Assembly (NCBI GenBank): GCA_031769625.1 | Contig: JAUIMM010000113.1 | Location: forward strand, 9,420,501 to 9,484,500 | Length of the DNA stretch: 64,000 nt | From: Taudactylus pleione | Taxonomy: Eukaryota > Chordata > Amphibia > Anura > Myobatrachidae | Reading direction: 5' to 3' | Shown here: in pieces, positions 12,230 through 24,467 of the stretch | Layout: each line of letters starts with the position of its first letter | Position numbering within the stretch: position 1 is the first letter of the stretch | The notes under the pieces: generated by a model | The model's database searches: none | What the model was told of the DNA's origin: nothing | Seen by the model: only the letters and a program-made list of their open reading frames with translations | Translations under genes and position numbers: made by a program

Positions 12230-13675
12230 AAAATATTTTTTTATTTTTGCTGGAGAGTAGTGCACTTTGTGGGTTACACCACCCTTTAAGAAATGAGCCA
12301 GCCGGCTCTTTACTTATGGGACACAGGCGCATGCTTGGCGCTGCTCCTTTGTTGATGCACGTGCAGCCACAGCGCACACAATTCACAAACACAGAAAATA
12401 ATTTTTTTTTGGTTTGGACTGGAGTGAACTTTGGGGGTTACAGCACCCTTTAACGGTCAAGCCAGCCGGCCCTTTACTTATGACACAGGCGCACGCTTGG
12501 CACTACTTTGTTGATGCACGTGCGGCTACTGCGCACACAATTCACAAACACAGAAAATTATTTTTTTTTTGGTTTGGACTGGAGTGTACTTTGGGGGTTA
12601 CAGCACCCTTTAATGGTCAAGCCAGCCAGCCCTTTACGTATGACACAGGCGCACGCTTGGCACTACTTTGTTGATGCACGTGCGGCTACTGCGCACACAA
12701 TTCTCAAACACAGAAAATAATTTTTTTTTTGGTTTGGACTGGAGTGTACTTTGGGGGTTACAGCACCCTTTAACGGTCAAGCCAGCCGACCCTTTACTTA
12801 TGACACAGGCGCACGCTTGGCCCTACTTTGTTGATGCACGTGCGGCTACTGCGCACACAATTCACAAACACAGAAAATATATAATTTTTTTGGTTTGGAG
12901 TGTACTTTGGGGGTTACAGCACCCTTTAACGGTCAAGCCAGCCGGCCCTTTACTTATGACACAGGCGCACGCTTGGCACTACTTTGTTGATGCACGTGCA
13001 GCTACTGTGCACACAATTCACAAACACAGAAAATAATTTTTTTTTGGTTTGGACTGGAGTGTACTTTGGGGGTTACAGCACCCTTTAACGGTCAAGCCAG
13101 CCGGCCCTTTACTTATGACACAGGCGCACGCTTGGTCCTACTTTGTTGATGCACGTGCGGCTACTGCGCACACAATTCACAAACACAGAAAATATTATTT
13201 TTTTGGTTTGGAGTGAACTTTGGGGGTTACAGCACCCTTTAACGGTCAAGCCAGCCGGCCCTTTACTTATGACACAGGCGCACGCTTGGCACTACTTTGT
13301 TGATGCACGTGCGGCTACTGCGCACACAATTCACAAACACAGATAATTATTCTTTTTTTGGTTTGGACTGGAGTGTACTTTGGGGGTTACAGCACCCTTT
13401 AACGGTCAAGCCAGCCGACCCTTTACTTATGACACAGGCGCACGCTTGGCCCTACTTTGTTGATGCACGTGCGGCTACTGCGCACACAATTCACAAACAC
13501 AGAAAATATATATTTTTTTGGTTTGGAGTGTACTTTGGGGGTTACAGCACCCTTTAACGGTCAAGCCAGCCGGCCCTTTACTTATGACACAGGCGCACGC
13601 TTGGCACTACTTTGTTGATGCACGTGCGGCTACTGTGCACACAATTCACAAACACACAAAAAATATAATTTTTTT
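12230..13675. repeat. Tandem array, about 145-155-bp unit, inside hAT element A
   Basis: Nine to ten units of a second repeat are present: AACGGTCAAGCCAGCCGGCC, CTTATGACACAGGCGCACGC, TTTGTTGATGCACGTGCGGC, CACACAATTCACAAACACAG, then a T-rich run and GTGTACTTTGGGGGTTACAG. The same unit fills 34830-35965 in element B. It is distantly related to the 145-bp unit of the first array (shared CGCACGCTTG, GGCTAC and ACAC blocks). Confidence 0.9.
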
Positions 13676-13729
13676 AGCACTTGGGGGGAGCACCCCTGAT
13701 GGACAGAGCACCCCCTGGACAACACTACA

Positions 13730-13975
13730 GCACCCCTTTAGGACTGGGACACTGCACAGGACTTTGGAGTGGACACAGCCCCTATGGAGAACTGACTGCA
13801 CAACACAGTCCAGCCAGCCCCTATGGACTTTGATGTAGTGGACACAGCCCCTATTAACAACAGCAGCACAGCACAACACAGCCAGCCCCTATGGACTTTG
13901 AAGTAGTGGACAACAGCAGCACAGCGCAGCACAGCACAGCACAACACTACTCTGCACTACACTACAGTACACTAC
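13730..13975. repeat. Short GC-rich repeats (degenerate 66-bp unit)
   Basis: Imperfect repeats of CAGCCCCTATGGACTTTG and ACAACAGCAGCACAGCACAA. They correspond to the cleaner 66-bp array at 36080-36515 in element B. Confidence 0.75.
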
Positions 13976-14794
13976 ACAGCCCAGCCAGCCCTAACTCCCA
14001 CCCTCCCTCTTCACTGTCCACAGCCGAGTGAGAAAATGGCGGCGACGCGGGTACCTTATATAGGATCCAAAACCCGCGAGACTCGGAAGGCGGGATGATG
14101 AGGTTTTGCCTCGATTTCAGAATCAGAGTCAGGCGGGAAAAGTCGAGCCTGACTCGGATCGGACTCGGATCGGGGGGGCTCGGGGGGGTTCGGATTTCAG
14201 AAATCCGAACCCGCTCACCCCTAATTATGATAATAACCACTTATAGCAAACACAGCATACAATAGGGGATGGGCACCGCAAGATGTGTAACAACTCTATG
14301 TACATTTCTTCCATGCATGTGATGCGGGAGCACATGTGGCTGATTTCTGTGCAAACAGTCTAATTGGATAACAGAGGAAATAGCGAGCAGCACTTAATTT
14401 TGTGAAATGAAGCAATGTACAGTAGACACACTTACAGTCAGGTGCATAAATATTGGGACATTGACAGAATTTTCATATTTTGGCCTCTATTCACCACCAC
14501 AATGGCTTTGAAATGAAACAAACAAGATGTGCTTTAACTGCAGACTTTCAGATTTAATTTGAGGGTAATTACATCCAAATCAGGTGAACGTGTGTAGGAA
14601 TTACAACGGTTTCTATATGTGCCTCCCACTTTTTAAGGGGCCTAAAGTAATGGGACTATCAACTCAAAAGCTATTTCATGGACAGGTGTGGGCTATTCCC
14701 TCGTTATTTCATTATCAATTAAGCAGGTAAAAGGTCTGGAGTTGATTCTAGGTGTGACATTTGCATTTGGAATCAGTTGCTGTCGACTCTCAAT

Positions 14795-16346
14795 ATGAGA
14801 TCCAAAGAGCTGTCACTATCAGTGAAGCAAGCCATCATTAGGCTGAAAAATCAAAACAAACCCATCAGAGAGATAGCAAAAACATTAGGGCCCTCATTCA
14901 GAGGCGGTCAGAGGATGCAAGCGGTCGCTCAGAAACTGGGCGGCCGCTTGCATCCTGACCGCCCGCCTCTGTTTCGGTCGTTAGGCTGTGGGTTTACACC
15001 CACAGCTCTAACAACCGCTAGGGTGATGGTCGCGATGGTCCTTGACCATCTCACTTGTCGTAAGCCCCGGAGAGCTTCTGGCTCTGTCAGAGCCGGAAGC
15101 TCTCCACTGACATCACTAGTGATGTCAGTGGGGCCTCCCCCAAACGGCAGGCGTTCCCATAGGAACGCCTCCGTTGGGGCTGCCACCCCCCGGCCCGCCT
15201 TCCAAACGGGGCGAACTGTCAATCAACATCGACAGCTCGCCCCCTTTGGAAAGGGACCCGCTACGACCGGCGCTGTCGGTCGTAGCAGGTCTCACGCATG
15301 CGCGCGAAGGAGCCGGCTCCCTCGTGCGCATGCGCACTAGACAAACATTGAGGCGGCCGTGCGGTCGTAGACCGTACGGCCGCCTCTGAATAAAGCCCTA
15401 GGTGTGGCCAAATCAACTGTTTGGAACAAGAAAGAACAAGAAAGAACGCACCGGAGAGCTCAGCAACACCAAAAGACCCGGAAGACCACGGAAAACAACT
15501 GTGGTGGATGACAGAAGAATTATTTCCCTGGTGAAGAAAAACCCCTTCACAACAGTTGGCCAAATCAAGAACACTCTCCAGGAGGTAGGTGTATATGTGT
15601 CAAAGTCAACAATCAAGAGAAGACTTCACAAGAGTGAATATAGAGGGTTCACCATAAGATGTAAACCATTGGTGAGCCTCAAAAATAGGAAGACCAGATT
15701 AGAGTTTGCCAAACAACATCTAAAAAAGCCATTACAGTTCTGGAACAACATCCTATGGACAGATGAGACAAAGATCAACTTGTACCAGAGTGATGGGAAG
15801 AGAAGAGTATGGAGAAGGAAATAAACTGCTCATGATCCAAAACATACCACCTCATCAGTGAAGCATGGTGGTGGTAGTGTCATGGCGTGGGAATGTATGG
15901 CTGCCAATGGAACTGGTTCCCTTGTATTTATTGATGATGTGACTGCTGACAAAAGCAGCAGAATGAATTCTGAAGTGTTTTGGGCAATATTATATGCTCA
16001 TATTCAGTCAAATGCTTCAGAACTCATTGGACGGCGCTTCACAGTGCAGATGGACAATGACCCGAAGCATACTGCAAAAGCAACCAAAGAGTTTTTTAAG
16101 GCTAAAAAGTGGAATGTTATGCAATGGCCAAGTCAATCCCCTGACCTGAATCCGATTGAGCATGCATTTCACTTGATGAAGACAAAACTGAAGGGAAAAT
16201 GCCCCAAGAATAAGCAGGAACTGAAGACATTTGCAGTAGAGGCCTGGCAGAGCATCACCAGGGATGAAACCAAGCGTCTGGTGATGTCTATGCGTTCCAG
16301 ACTTCAGGCTGTAATTGCCTGCAAAGGATTTGCAACAAAGTATTAA
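14795..16346 (+). pseudogene. Tc1 transposase, copy 1 (broken)
   Basis: Starts at the ATG giving MRSKELSLSVKQAIIRLKNQ, the paired-like DNA-binding domain of Tc1 transposases. A MITE (14889-15398) splits it after codon 31. Downstream a rearranged stretch near 15420-15450 shifts the frame, and a TAA at 15822-15824 replaces a glycine codon found in copy 2. The GRPR hinge, the first catalytic Asp (LWTDET), the second (QMDNDPKHT) and the Glu (LNPIEHAF) are still readable, in a DD34E arrangement. It ends with TAA at 16346. Not functional. Confidence 0.95.
14889..15398. mobile_element. PIF/Harbinger-like MITE, 510 bp, inside Tc1 copy 1
   Basis: Ends are GGCCCTCATTCAGAGGCGG and CCGCCTCTGAATAAAGCCC, with a 3-bp duplication TAG at 14886-14888 and 15399-15401. 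Tc1 copy 2 reads through this site without insert (ACATTAGGTGTGG), confirming the borders. Internal GC-rich inverted blocks are present. Its TIR core resembles that of the MITE at 22752-23344. Confidence 0.93.
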
Positions 16347-16602
16347 AAAGTGGAAGTTAGATTTAGGATTGTTTAGTTCGTCCCATTACTTTTGGCCCCT
16401 TAAAAAGTGGGAGGCACATATAGAAACCGTTGTAATTCCTACACCGTTCACCTGATTTGGATGTAATTACCCTCAAATTAAATCTGAAAGTCTGCAGGTA
16501 AAGCACATCTTGTTTGTTTCATTTCAAAGCCATTGTGGTGGTGAATAGAGGCCAAAATATGAAAATTCTGTCAATGTCTCAATATTTATGCACCTGACTG
16601 TA

Positions 16603-16916
16603 TAAGATCTAACCTATGAAGTACACTTGTATAACAATACCAGAACTGCATTACAAATAACAAGTGAATAATAAAATATTTATAAGTCGGCATATTACTG
16701 AGCTAAATATAATGCCTGGAATCCTACAGTATTTATACTACATCTGTAATGCATTGCTACTGTGTAGGCTCCATCAACATCATGAAAACAAAAATCTATT
16801 TTTAAATATCTGCATAAAATAATAACTGATGCTTATCTCTGGGGCAGCGCAGCCGGAGTCTGTGTCAGCTTCAGCCTTTCAGTTAACTCTGATCAGTGTA
16901 ATACATACAGTAGATA
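16603..16916. other. No recognised feature
   Basis: Short AT-rich spacer between Tc1 copy 1 and the MITE fragment; nothing recognised. Confidence 0.5.
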
Positions 16917-17290
16917 CAGGGCCGGCTCCAGGGAGAGCCGCGCCTTTGCAAAATGGGACTTAGGCGCCCGTTATCTGTGTGCGGGCAAAAATGGGGGTGG
17001 CCTAATTACCATAGACCACGCTCCCTAAATGACATTATTTGGGGGTGTGCCTGTATGGCACACCTCCAGTTAACGTCAGGCTGGGGGCAAGCCAAGCACT
17101 ACGTCAGCGGCATCCATTCCTCTTCTCCGGGGCTGGCACCATCACACAGCTGCGGCGGCGGAGTTGCCAAACCTCCCGACCACCCACAGGATACGAAGTA
17201 TCCCACGGGTGGAACAGCGGAGCAGTGCCCAAAAAACTGGACTGTCCTGCTGAAATCAGGAGTGTTTAGGAGGGGTTCGACCGCACTGGA
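16917..17290. mobile_element. Truncated hAT MITE (7944 family, opposite orientation)
   Basis: Begins CAGGGCCGGCTCCAGGG and matches the reverse complement of 8370 down to about 8015, including GTTATCTG, TAACGTCAGGCTGGGGG and the CAGCTGCGGC/ACCTCC blocks. The last 70-85 bp with the second terminus are missing, so no duplication can be checked. Confidence 0.75.
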
Positions 17291-18592
17291 GTAGATATTT
17301 TATGCCACAGCAATCATAGCAGAAAATTATACTATATCATATAAGGTGTTTGCCCCTAGCATCCTTTTAGTTAGTTGTTGGAACTGTCACATGGATACTA
17401 GGTTTTACCTATATAATGAACCAACTGAATTCTAGTAGCAGAGTGTCACAGAGATATGGAAGCAGGTATACAGCAGCAAAATAACATCTCACATGTTCAG
17501 ATGCTTCAGGGTAACCATCCCTGCATTTATATAGTGGATATTGAATATGCAAACATACTTTAGTAACAGATGGAGGTTAGATACAGTCCACAGAGCTCAC
17601 GAGGTAAGATACACAAGGTGTCCAGCAAATGCAAGGTTAGCACAAATAACACCTTTGTAACAATCTGGGTCTGGCAACGCGGCATCCATTCCTCTTCTTC
17701 GGGGCCGGCACCGCCGCACAGCTGCGGCGGTGGAAGTGCCCAACCTCCCGACCACAGGAGGTTCTGCCGCGAGGCCATGCCCCTTCTCACATGGTCATGC
17801 CCCTTCACATGTGACCACACCCCCTTCTCAGCAGCACGCTGCTACACCACGCACACAGCTTCCCTCCCTGCCCCAGGTGACACCACTGGGGAGGGGAACT
17901 ACTTACCTGGGCACAGGCCAGTTGGAGAGATCCAGGGGGTATGCTGCTGGGTCATCCTACCTGTAATGCATCTACCCTGCCCACTACCACTGGCTGCTCT
18001 ATAGCAGCGCAGTGGCACATTGGGCATGGAGAGAGGTGACTGTTGTTGCTCAGTGGCAGCAGTCTCCCTGGGCCCTCCTTAGTCTGATAGAGGAGAAGTT
18101 TTACAGGTGGGGGCGATCTCACTGATTGCAAATCCTCCCCCCTTTCCCAGAGCGCATCCAAGTTGTAAGGTGCCTATTGTAAGGTGAAGGTTCCCTAAAT
18201 ATTTTGAATGAGTAGGATATTTCGTACCGGTCTGAGCTGCTCCTAATGTGCATGTGCCTGACACTTTCCACATCCCCTAAGACTCGGTGCTCCTGCTCAG
18301 GCATCTGATCTCTGGTATCCGCGTAACTCCAGCGGCAGCATAGATGCGCCCTCAGATGAAAACTGTCAATGCTGAAAGGAACGCTCAATGCCAGCATTTT
18401 TTAAAAGTGCAATACTGACTAAAGTAATTGTAACCAATCAGATATTTGCTTTCCTTGTCTAGCTTTCGCTAGACAGATAACTTGTTGATTGGTTGCTTTG
18501 GTTTTAGTGCAGATTTGCACAGTTGAACAATGTTAGTAAATAATCTTTATAAATGTATTATGAATGTTTTTTTGAATACATTCAAGGTTAGC
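17291..18592. other. Mostly unrecognised; contains a short MITE fragment
   Basis: About 17678-17756 is a fragment (GCGGCATCCATTCCTCTTCT and following) of the same family as 16917-17290. Around 18415-18520 an imperfect inverted pair (AACCAATCAGATA and TTGATTGGTTGC) suggests the remains of a small MITE. No gene is apparent. Confidence 0.45.
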
Positions 18593-19018
18593 TGGTTTAA
18601 ACCACCTCGGTTTAAACCAAATGGTTTTTAAAAAAAACACTCTGTTTTTTTTTTATTATGCTGTGACTACAGGCACAACGCCGTGACTGGCATTATTCCA
18701 CATTCTTCTTGCTTGGGGTCTTTATCGGAGTAAGCTGAACCAATGCAGTAAATCACACACACTATAAAGATATAGGGAGGGGGAACAAGATAAGAGAGGT
18801 ACTAAATCTGCCTTGCATCAAGTTAAGACTTCTCCCCATCAATCCTATAGGGCAGGAAAACACAGCTAACATTCTTAATCTTAAAGAGTAAACAACACCA
18901 ACACATAAAACAGGCATTACACAGAGAAACACCTCATGGTTTAATCTCCATGTTTACCTTTGCATATCAATTCAAAACCTTCAGTCCTATAGAGATGAGT
19001 GGTAGAAAGAAAGACTTA

Positions 19019-21411
19019 GGGGTAAATTTACTAAGTTTCGTTTTGGTTCCAATTTGTCCCATTTTTAAACACAGATAGGATCGATCAAAAACGTATGTTT
19101 TTTTGCACTAAAAAATTTGGGAATTTACCAAGCACCTGGTTTTGACAGGATCGAGTTGTTTGATGGTGTATTTGATCGATCCAGTCCGTGTTGAACCCCC
19201 GAGTTCCCTGCCCGACTTTCCCTTCCGAACAAGCAGCCTGCACATATTAGTGAAATATGTGCAGGCTGCTTTGCTTTTTTGTCCTGTTAAGGTTAATTTT
19301 TGGAATAAAATGACGTGGGGTCCCCGCCAAAAGCATAACCACTCCCGGACTGGTCAGTCAGTCCTGGTGACTAAAATTACGGGATAAAAAACGTGTAGAG
19401 TTCCCCCATGATTTAGGAACCAGCACCTGACTGCAGGGCCAGTCCTGGTTTTAAATACAGGGTGGAAAAAATGCATAGGGGTCCCCCTATATTTAAAACC
19501 AGCACCGGACCCAAACCGACTGGGGTGTAATGCCACAGCAAAGAGACAATATCAATGGGTCTCCAGGGCCAAAGCATTAACACCCCAAGCTGGTCATCCC
19601 AAGCTGGGGATCTCACGGGAGGTGGGGTCCCCCCCAAAAAGGGTTCCCCCCTCTCCCAAAATCCCAGGCTTAGGCTGAAGCCCGGGGCTCTTCCCCGCAA
19701 CCCTGGGCTGTGGGTACGGGGGTAATAATGTGCTATATAGTTAAAAACTATTGTAGTTTACAATGGAACTACAGGTGTCAGCATACTTGCCCTTTGGCAC
19801 TTGTGGAACTACAAGTGCCAGCAGGTGGCCGGCACTCGTACCCGCACTGTAAATTAGATAGTTAAGAAAACACAGTACACACACACCGTCTACAACTTTA
19901 TTACATATCTACCTACCTCATACACACATACTTACCTGCTTCCAGATGTTCATGTCCCCTTCTCCATGTAGAATCCAATGGGATTACCTGGAATAAAGAT
20001 CCTATACTCACCTTCATCCTCGCGCCGCTCTCTGTAGCATCCCCGGACTTGGCAAAATAACAAAACGACTGACCCGAACCAAGGAGGACAGGTGTAAGTA
20101 TATGATGGGACATAGACTTACACTACAAAAAATGACAAATGACCGCAATCATCTGTATTTCACACGGGGCGCTAGCCAATCAGCGGCCACTTTACATGTA
20201 GCGGCCGCTCATTGGCTGGTTACACATGGGTCCCAGCCAATGAGCGGCCGCTACATGTAAAGCAACCGCTGATTGGCTGGCGGGTTCGGCTCCTGACAGT
20301 TCACACATGGGGTGTCGCGTCAGAAGCCGGGTAGCCGCCTATGTGATAACACATAGGCAGCTATAGTCTGCTGTGCTCGGGACTTACCAGGGATGCTATG
20401 GAGACCAGCGCCAGGATGGAGGTGAGTATGAAAACTTTATTCCAGGTACACCCATTGGATTCTACATGGAGAAGGGGACATGAACATCTGGAAGCAGGTA
20501 AGTCTGTGTGAGTGAGGTAGGTAGGTATATAATAAAGTCGTGCTTTAAACGGTGTGTATTTACTGTGTTTTTTTATCTATTTAATTTACGGTGGGGGTAT
20601 GGGTGCCGGCCGCCTGCTGGCACTTGTAGCTCCACAAGTGCCAAATGGCAGGCATGCTGGCACCTGTAGTTCAACTGTAAATTACAATAGTTTTTAACTA
20701 TATAACACATCATTACCCACAGTCCAGGGGTGCAGGGAAGAGCCCCAGGCTTCAGCCTAAGCCTGGGGTTTCGGGAGAGGGGGGACCAGTGCTGGTTTTA
20801 AATATAGGGAGACCCCTACTAATTTTTTCACCCCTATATTTAAAACCAGGATCGGCCCTGCAGCCAGGTGCTGGTTCCTAAATTACGGTTGAACTCTACA
20901 CTTTTTCCCCCTGTAATTTTAGGCACCAGGACTGGCTGACCAGTCCGGGCTGGTTATGCTTTTGGAGGAAGGGGGGGGGGGGGGGGCACGTCATATAAAA
21001 AAAAAAATTAACCCTTACAAGTTACAACACGTTTTCCAATATTAAAAATACTCAAATCACACTGATCTGTGTATGTTTGATGGAAACTCACAGATCAGCA
21101 GGTGGTCCATTTGCAACTTCTATTTAGTCCCCGATTTGGCAGCAAAAACGTCCGAATACAGCCAGACGATTAATGGTACGTTCCCGATTCATGTTGAAGT
21201 GAATAAAAAGTACTTCCGAATTCAGTCGATGGTGTATTAATTTCTAGTTAGAAAAATGGCCGAATTGCAGTATTAATACACCCAATTTCACCCCCAAAAA
21301 ATAAAAAAATCACCTGAGTTTAATAATAGTAAATTCCCGATAAGCAAAAAAGTTATATTTTCACCCGAGATTGCAATCTCAGACCAACACAAATCTTAGT
21401 AAATTTACCCC
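19019..21411. mobile_element. Harbinger-like foldback element, 2.4 kb
   Basis: Ends are GGGGTAAATTTACTAAG and CTTAGTAAATTTACCCC, with TTA duplicated exactly (19016-19018, 21412-21414). Long arms (about 19280-20000 and 20440-21000) are reverse complements, each carrying hairpin blocks such as GGTTTTAAATA near GTAGGGGTCCCC. The centre near 20160-20290 has CCAATCAGCGGCC/GGCCGCTCATTGGC inverted pairs. No coding frame. A sister copy is at 61917-63962. Confidence 0.88.
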
Positions 21412-21525
21412 TTAATCTCTGTGGGGTCACAAGTGTCATCTTATGAATGGTGGACGAGCCAAAAAAATCGCAATTGAACAAAGTTAAGCCCAATGTGTTT
21501 CCCATTATTTAACAACTTCTGACTG

Positions 21526-21660
21526 CTCAAGTATCTTCAGCTAGTGTAGAAAGAATTTTTTCTTCTTTCGGTTTAGTTCATTCGAAGCTTCGAAACAGAC
21601 TGGGAACCGAAAAAGCCTCTAAACTAGTGTTTTTATTCAAAATGTTTAATGCCAGTGACA
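21526..21660 (+). pseudogene. hAT transposase C-terminal domain remnant
   Basis: Read from 21532, the frame gives VSSASVERIFSSFGLVHSKL, then RNRLGTEKASKLVFLFKMFN: the conserved SxxxVER(I/V)FS..G...SKLRNRL signature of the hAT dimerisation domain. Upstream of it the frame is closed by stops. Only about 45 residues remain. It belongs to a different hAT subfamily from elements A and B. Confidence 0.8.
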
Positions 21661-22539
21661 TTTCCAGTTCTAATGCTTATCTCCTTTTTTGTGTTTGTGT
21701 GTTTCTCTGAAAAGTGCTTTTGCATGTTTTAATTATGTTTAATTAAAATTGGTTTTATGGAAAGATGTCAAATAAATCATATCAAACAGTAAAAACTTTG
21801 GATTGTTGATGTTAAAAAGCATTATTAAAACGTGATTGATCAAGGTTTCTAATACATAGCAATGTTTCACAGCTTTAATATAACAAGTAGGATTCAATTT
21901 TCTTTTCATTTAAACATTAATGCAAAAAAACTGGTTTAAACAAAAAGAAAACGTTATAAACCAAAAAACGTGGGATTTTTAAAAAAAACAAAAACGTTTT
22001 CTTTCCCAACCCTGAATAGGCCTGATCTAATAAAGAAGCAACAAAAAATTCCACTTGCATTTACTGTATACTGTATACTGTATTTTGTGTTGCATACAAT
22101 CTTACACATGCACCCAGTTACATCATTGTTAACTGCTAAAGACTGCAACCAGAGGCGTCACTAGGGTTGGTGTCACCCGGTGCTGTAACGCACGGTGACA
22201 CCCGCCCCCCCCTCCTCCTCCACCAAAAAAAAAATTGGGACCAAAGTGCAGGGCAGCCATCAGAAATCGTGGGGACCAGGACTGGCAATATAGGCAGGGC
22301 CTCCCACTCACTGTGTTTCTGCAACTCCAGTTCCGCAGCATCTCCCCGGCCAGCACCCCTTCTGTCTCTAGGCAGCACTCACATACAGCCCTAACAGACC
22401 ACAGACACTTACCTTCTCCTATGTTTTCTGGCTGCTCCTCTTCACGCTATGGCTGGATCTTGTCAGTGGTGCAGCGTGCGTGATATCATGACGTCTTTAG
22501 CGCCTAAGCTCAAATAAAAAAAAAAACTTTATTGTATCA

Positions 22540-23940
22540 GGCAGCCGCAATCCCCCACCCACACTTCTCTCTCTCTCTCAGCGATCACCCCCACATTCTC
22601 CTCTCTCTCAGCAATCTCCCCACATTCTACTTTGTGCCATTTTTGTGTCACTGATTCCCCCCCACATACACAGACACATTCCCCTCTTTCTCTCTGTGAT
22701 TTTCACACACATTTCTCTCTGTCAGTAAGCCCCCTTTCCCACACACACACAGGGTCTGATTCAGAGCCGGACGCTATTTGCGCTCGCTCGTTTAGAAAAA
22801 GGGGGTGGCTATTTAAATTAACCGTTCGCTCTTTGCGGTCTGTTGACGCCTCCATGTCTGAACGAGCGAACAAAACATGCGGTCATTATTTTGTAAAAAA
22901 CGCCCCCTGGCCGCTCGCATCATACGTCATGTCCGCTATTTATTAGATTAATCGAGTACATCGAACAGCGTATGAACTGCTCACTATTCTTGTGGTTGGT
23001 TTTTCCTACCGCAATCATGCGAGTAGTTCTGGCTAAAAGACAACCAAGTGACGTGGTCGATGACGCTGCTTTGTTAATTATGCACACCCTTAAAACGCCC
23101 GTTTTGACCTTTAAGCACGCGTGCGTTCTGATTTCCACTCCCCGTTTTCAAGCACCTTCCCCTGTTACCACCCACATACGCCTCATCCTGTCACTCAAAT
23201 TAGCAGGCATTTGCTATATCGCGAGCACACGATTTCTGGCGGCACTGACTGGTTCGCGCATGCGTATTAAAACCCATACGCAGATGTGCGAACATCGCTC
23301 GGAACGAACGAGCGGCCGCTTACGAGCGGCTCTGAATGAGACCCACATTTCTCTCTGTCAGTAAGCCCCCATCCCCACACACATACACATTCCCCTCAGT
23401 CAGTAAGCCCCCTTCCCCACACACACACATTTCTCTCTGTCAGTAAGCCCCCTTCCCCCCACACACACACATTCCCCTCAGTCAGTGAGCCCCCCTCTCC
23501 ACACTCATTCCCCTCTGTCAATGAGCCCTCCTCCCCCCACACACACACATTCCCCTCCGTGAGTGAGCCCCCGTCCCCACATACACAAATTCCCCTCCAT
23601 GAGTGAGCCCCCGTCCCCACATACACACATTCCCCTCAGTCAATAAGCCCCCCTCCCCACACTCATTCCTCTGTCAGTGAGCCCCCCTCTCCACACACAC
23701 ACTTCCCTCCATGAGTAAGCCCACTTCCACACACACATTCCCCCCCTCCATGAGTGAGCCCCCCTCCTCACACACACACACACACACACACATTCTCTTC
23801 CTGTCAATGAGCTCCCCTCCCCAGACATTCCCCCCAGTTGAGCTCCCCCACACATTCCTGTCAGTAAGCCCCCATCCCCCCACATTCCCCTCTGTGAGTG
23901 AGCCCCCCACAGACATTCCCCTCTCTGTCATTCTGTGCCC
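22540..23940. repeat. Minisatellite, about 45-60-bp unit, split by a MITE
   Basis: Repeats of CATTCCCCTCAGTCAGTAAG, CCCCCTCCCC and a CA-rich run (ACACACACAC) at 22540-22751 and 23345-23940, interrupted by the MITE at 22752-23344. A pure CA run lies at 23771-23792. Frames across it are Gly/Val/Cys-rich repeat translations. Confidence 0.85.
22752..23344. mobile_element. PIF/Harbinger-like MITE, 593 bp
   Basis: Ends are GGGTCTGATTCAGAGCCG and CGGCTCTGAATGAGACCC, with ACA on both sides (22749-22751, 23345-23347). Because it sits in a CA repeat, the duplication alone is weak evidence, but the termini are clear. Internal CGCTCG/CGAGCG repeats give extra symmetry. Confidence 0.85.
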
Positions 23941-24467
23941 ATCCCCTCCTTACCTCTAGTGTGCCTTTGCTGAAGTCTGTTTCAAGGGTAATGACTGAGG
24001 AGCAGTCAGAGGCAGAGCAGTGGAGAAGCATGGAGCTCAGCTCAGGCATGTACTGCTCTTGGCTGCTCTGAGCTCCTTGTAAGGTGGCTGGTCCGGGGGA
24101 GGGGCCAGCCATCAGGAAGTACAGCTACAGTCAGTGTGGCAGTGAGGAATCTAGTTACCTCCGTGGCAGTGAGCTGCTGCCCGGCTCTGCAGATCCCCAC
24201 TGCCACTGACGGCATGCACTGGGATCCCGGCCACCACTGGCCCATTACTCCGCGCCGCGGGCCCCCCTCTCTGTCCAGTAGCGGGGAGCAGACTGTGGGA
24301 TGGGGGCAGCTGCATTAGTGTGGTGGCGGCAACGCATGCAGGGGGGTGCGGGCAGGAGTGTGCGGCTTTTGGTGTCACCCCCTTGGAGGGTGACACCCGG
24401 TGCGGCGCGCACCCCCCGCACCCCCCTTGTGACGCCACTGACTGCACCTGTCTGTGGTAGGGACAAA

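Larger units (their letters stand above)
9535..14223 (-). mobile_element. hAT element A (4.7 kb), rearranged, with three tandem arrays
   Basis: Ends are TAGGGGTGTGCACCGG and CCGCTCACCCCTA, with the 8-bp duplication ATTATGAT at 9527-9534 and 14224-14231 exact. The left subterminal region repeats GTTTTGGATCTGGAT-type motifs, as expected for transposase binding sites. Coding remnants run on the minus strand: an N-terminal/middle piece (11840-12183), short transposase debris near 11170-11240, and the C-terminal dimerisation domain (10325-10580) with its acidic tail (to 10163). Tandem arrays separate the pieces. Compared with element B (33136-36797) it lacks the BED finger but keeps the C-terminal domain. 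It cannot encode a complete transposase. Confidence 0.92.
14435..16600 (+). mobile_element. Tc1/mariner element, copy 1, interrupted
   Basis: Flanked by TA (14433-14434 and 16601-16602). Inverted termini of about 222 bp (14435-14657 and 16379-16600) begin CAGTCAGGTGCATAAATATT. Without the nested 510-bp MITE and its 3-bp duplication it would be about 1.65 kb, the size of copy 2 (52209-53849). The two copies are the same family and lie in opposite orientation. Confidence 0.95.
18593..22014 (+). mobile_element. Old hAT element with nested foldback
   Basis: The left edge CAAGGTTAGCTGGTTTAAACC and right edge GTTTTCTTTCCCAACCCTG look like diverged hAT termini (CAGGGTTGGG type). Flanking bases AATACATT and AATAGGCC match only partly, so the borders are tentative. 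A hATC remnant lies near the right end. A Harbinger-type foldback (19019-21411) occupies most of the interior. Confidence 0.55.
22150..24440. mobile_element. hAT MITE-like element with internal minisatellite
   Basis: Ends are CAGAGGCGTCACTAGG and TTGTGACGCCACTG, with 8-bp flanks ACTGCAAC (22142-22149) and ACTGCACC (24441-24448), one mismatch. Both subterminal parts carry GGTGTCACCC. The centre is a minisatellite interrupted by a MITE. The sister copy at 38486-39907 has the same ends but a different internal minisatellite. Confidence 0.9.

Noticed and set aside
14777..15340. 187-residue plus-strand frame
   Set aside because: It begins as Tc1 transposase but reads into the nested MITE after codon 31 of the true start; the rest is MITE sequence.
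23396..23959. Gly/Val/Cys-rich frames on the minus strand
   Set aside because: Translations of the CA-rich minisatellite.
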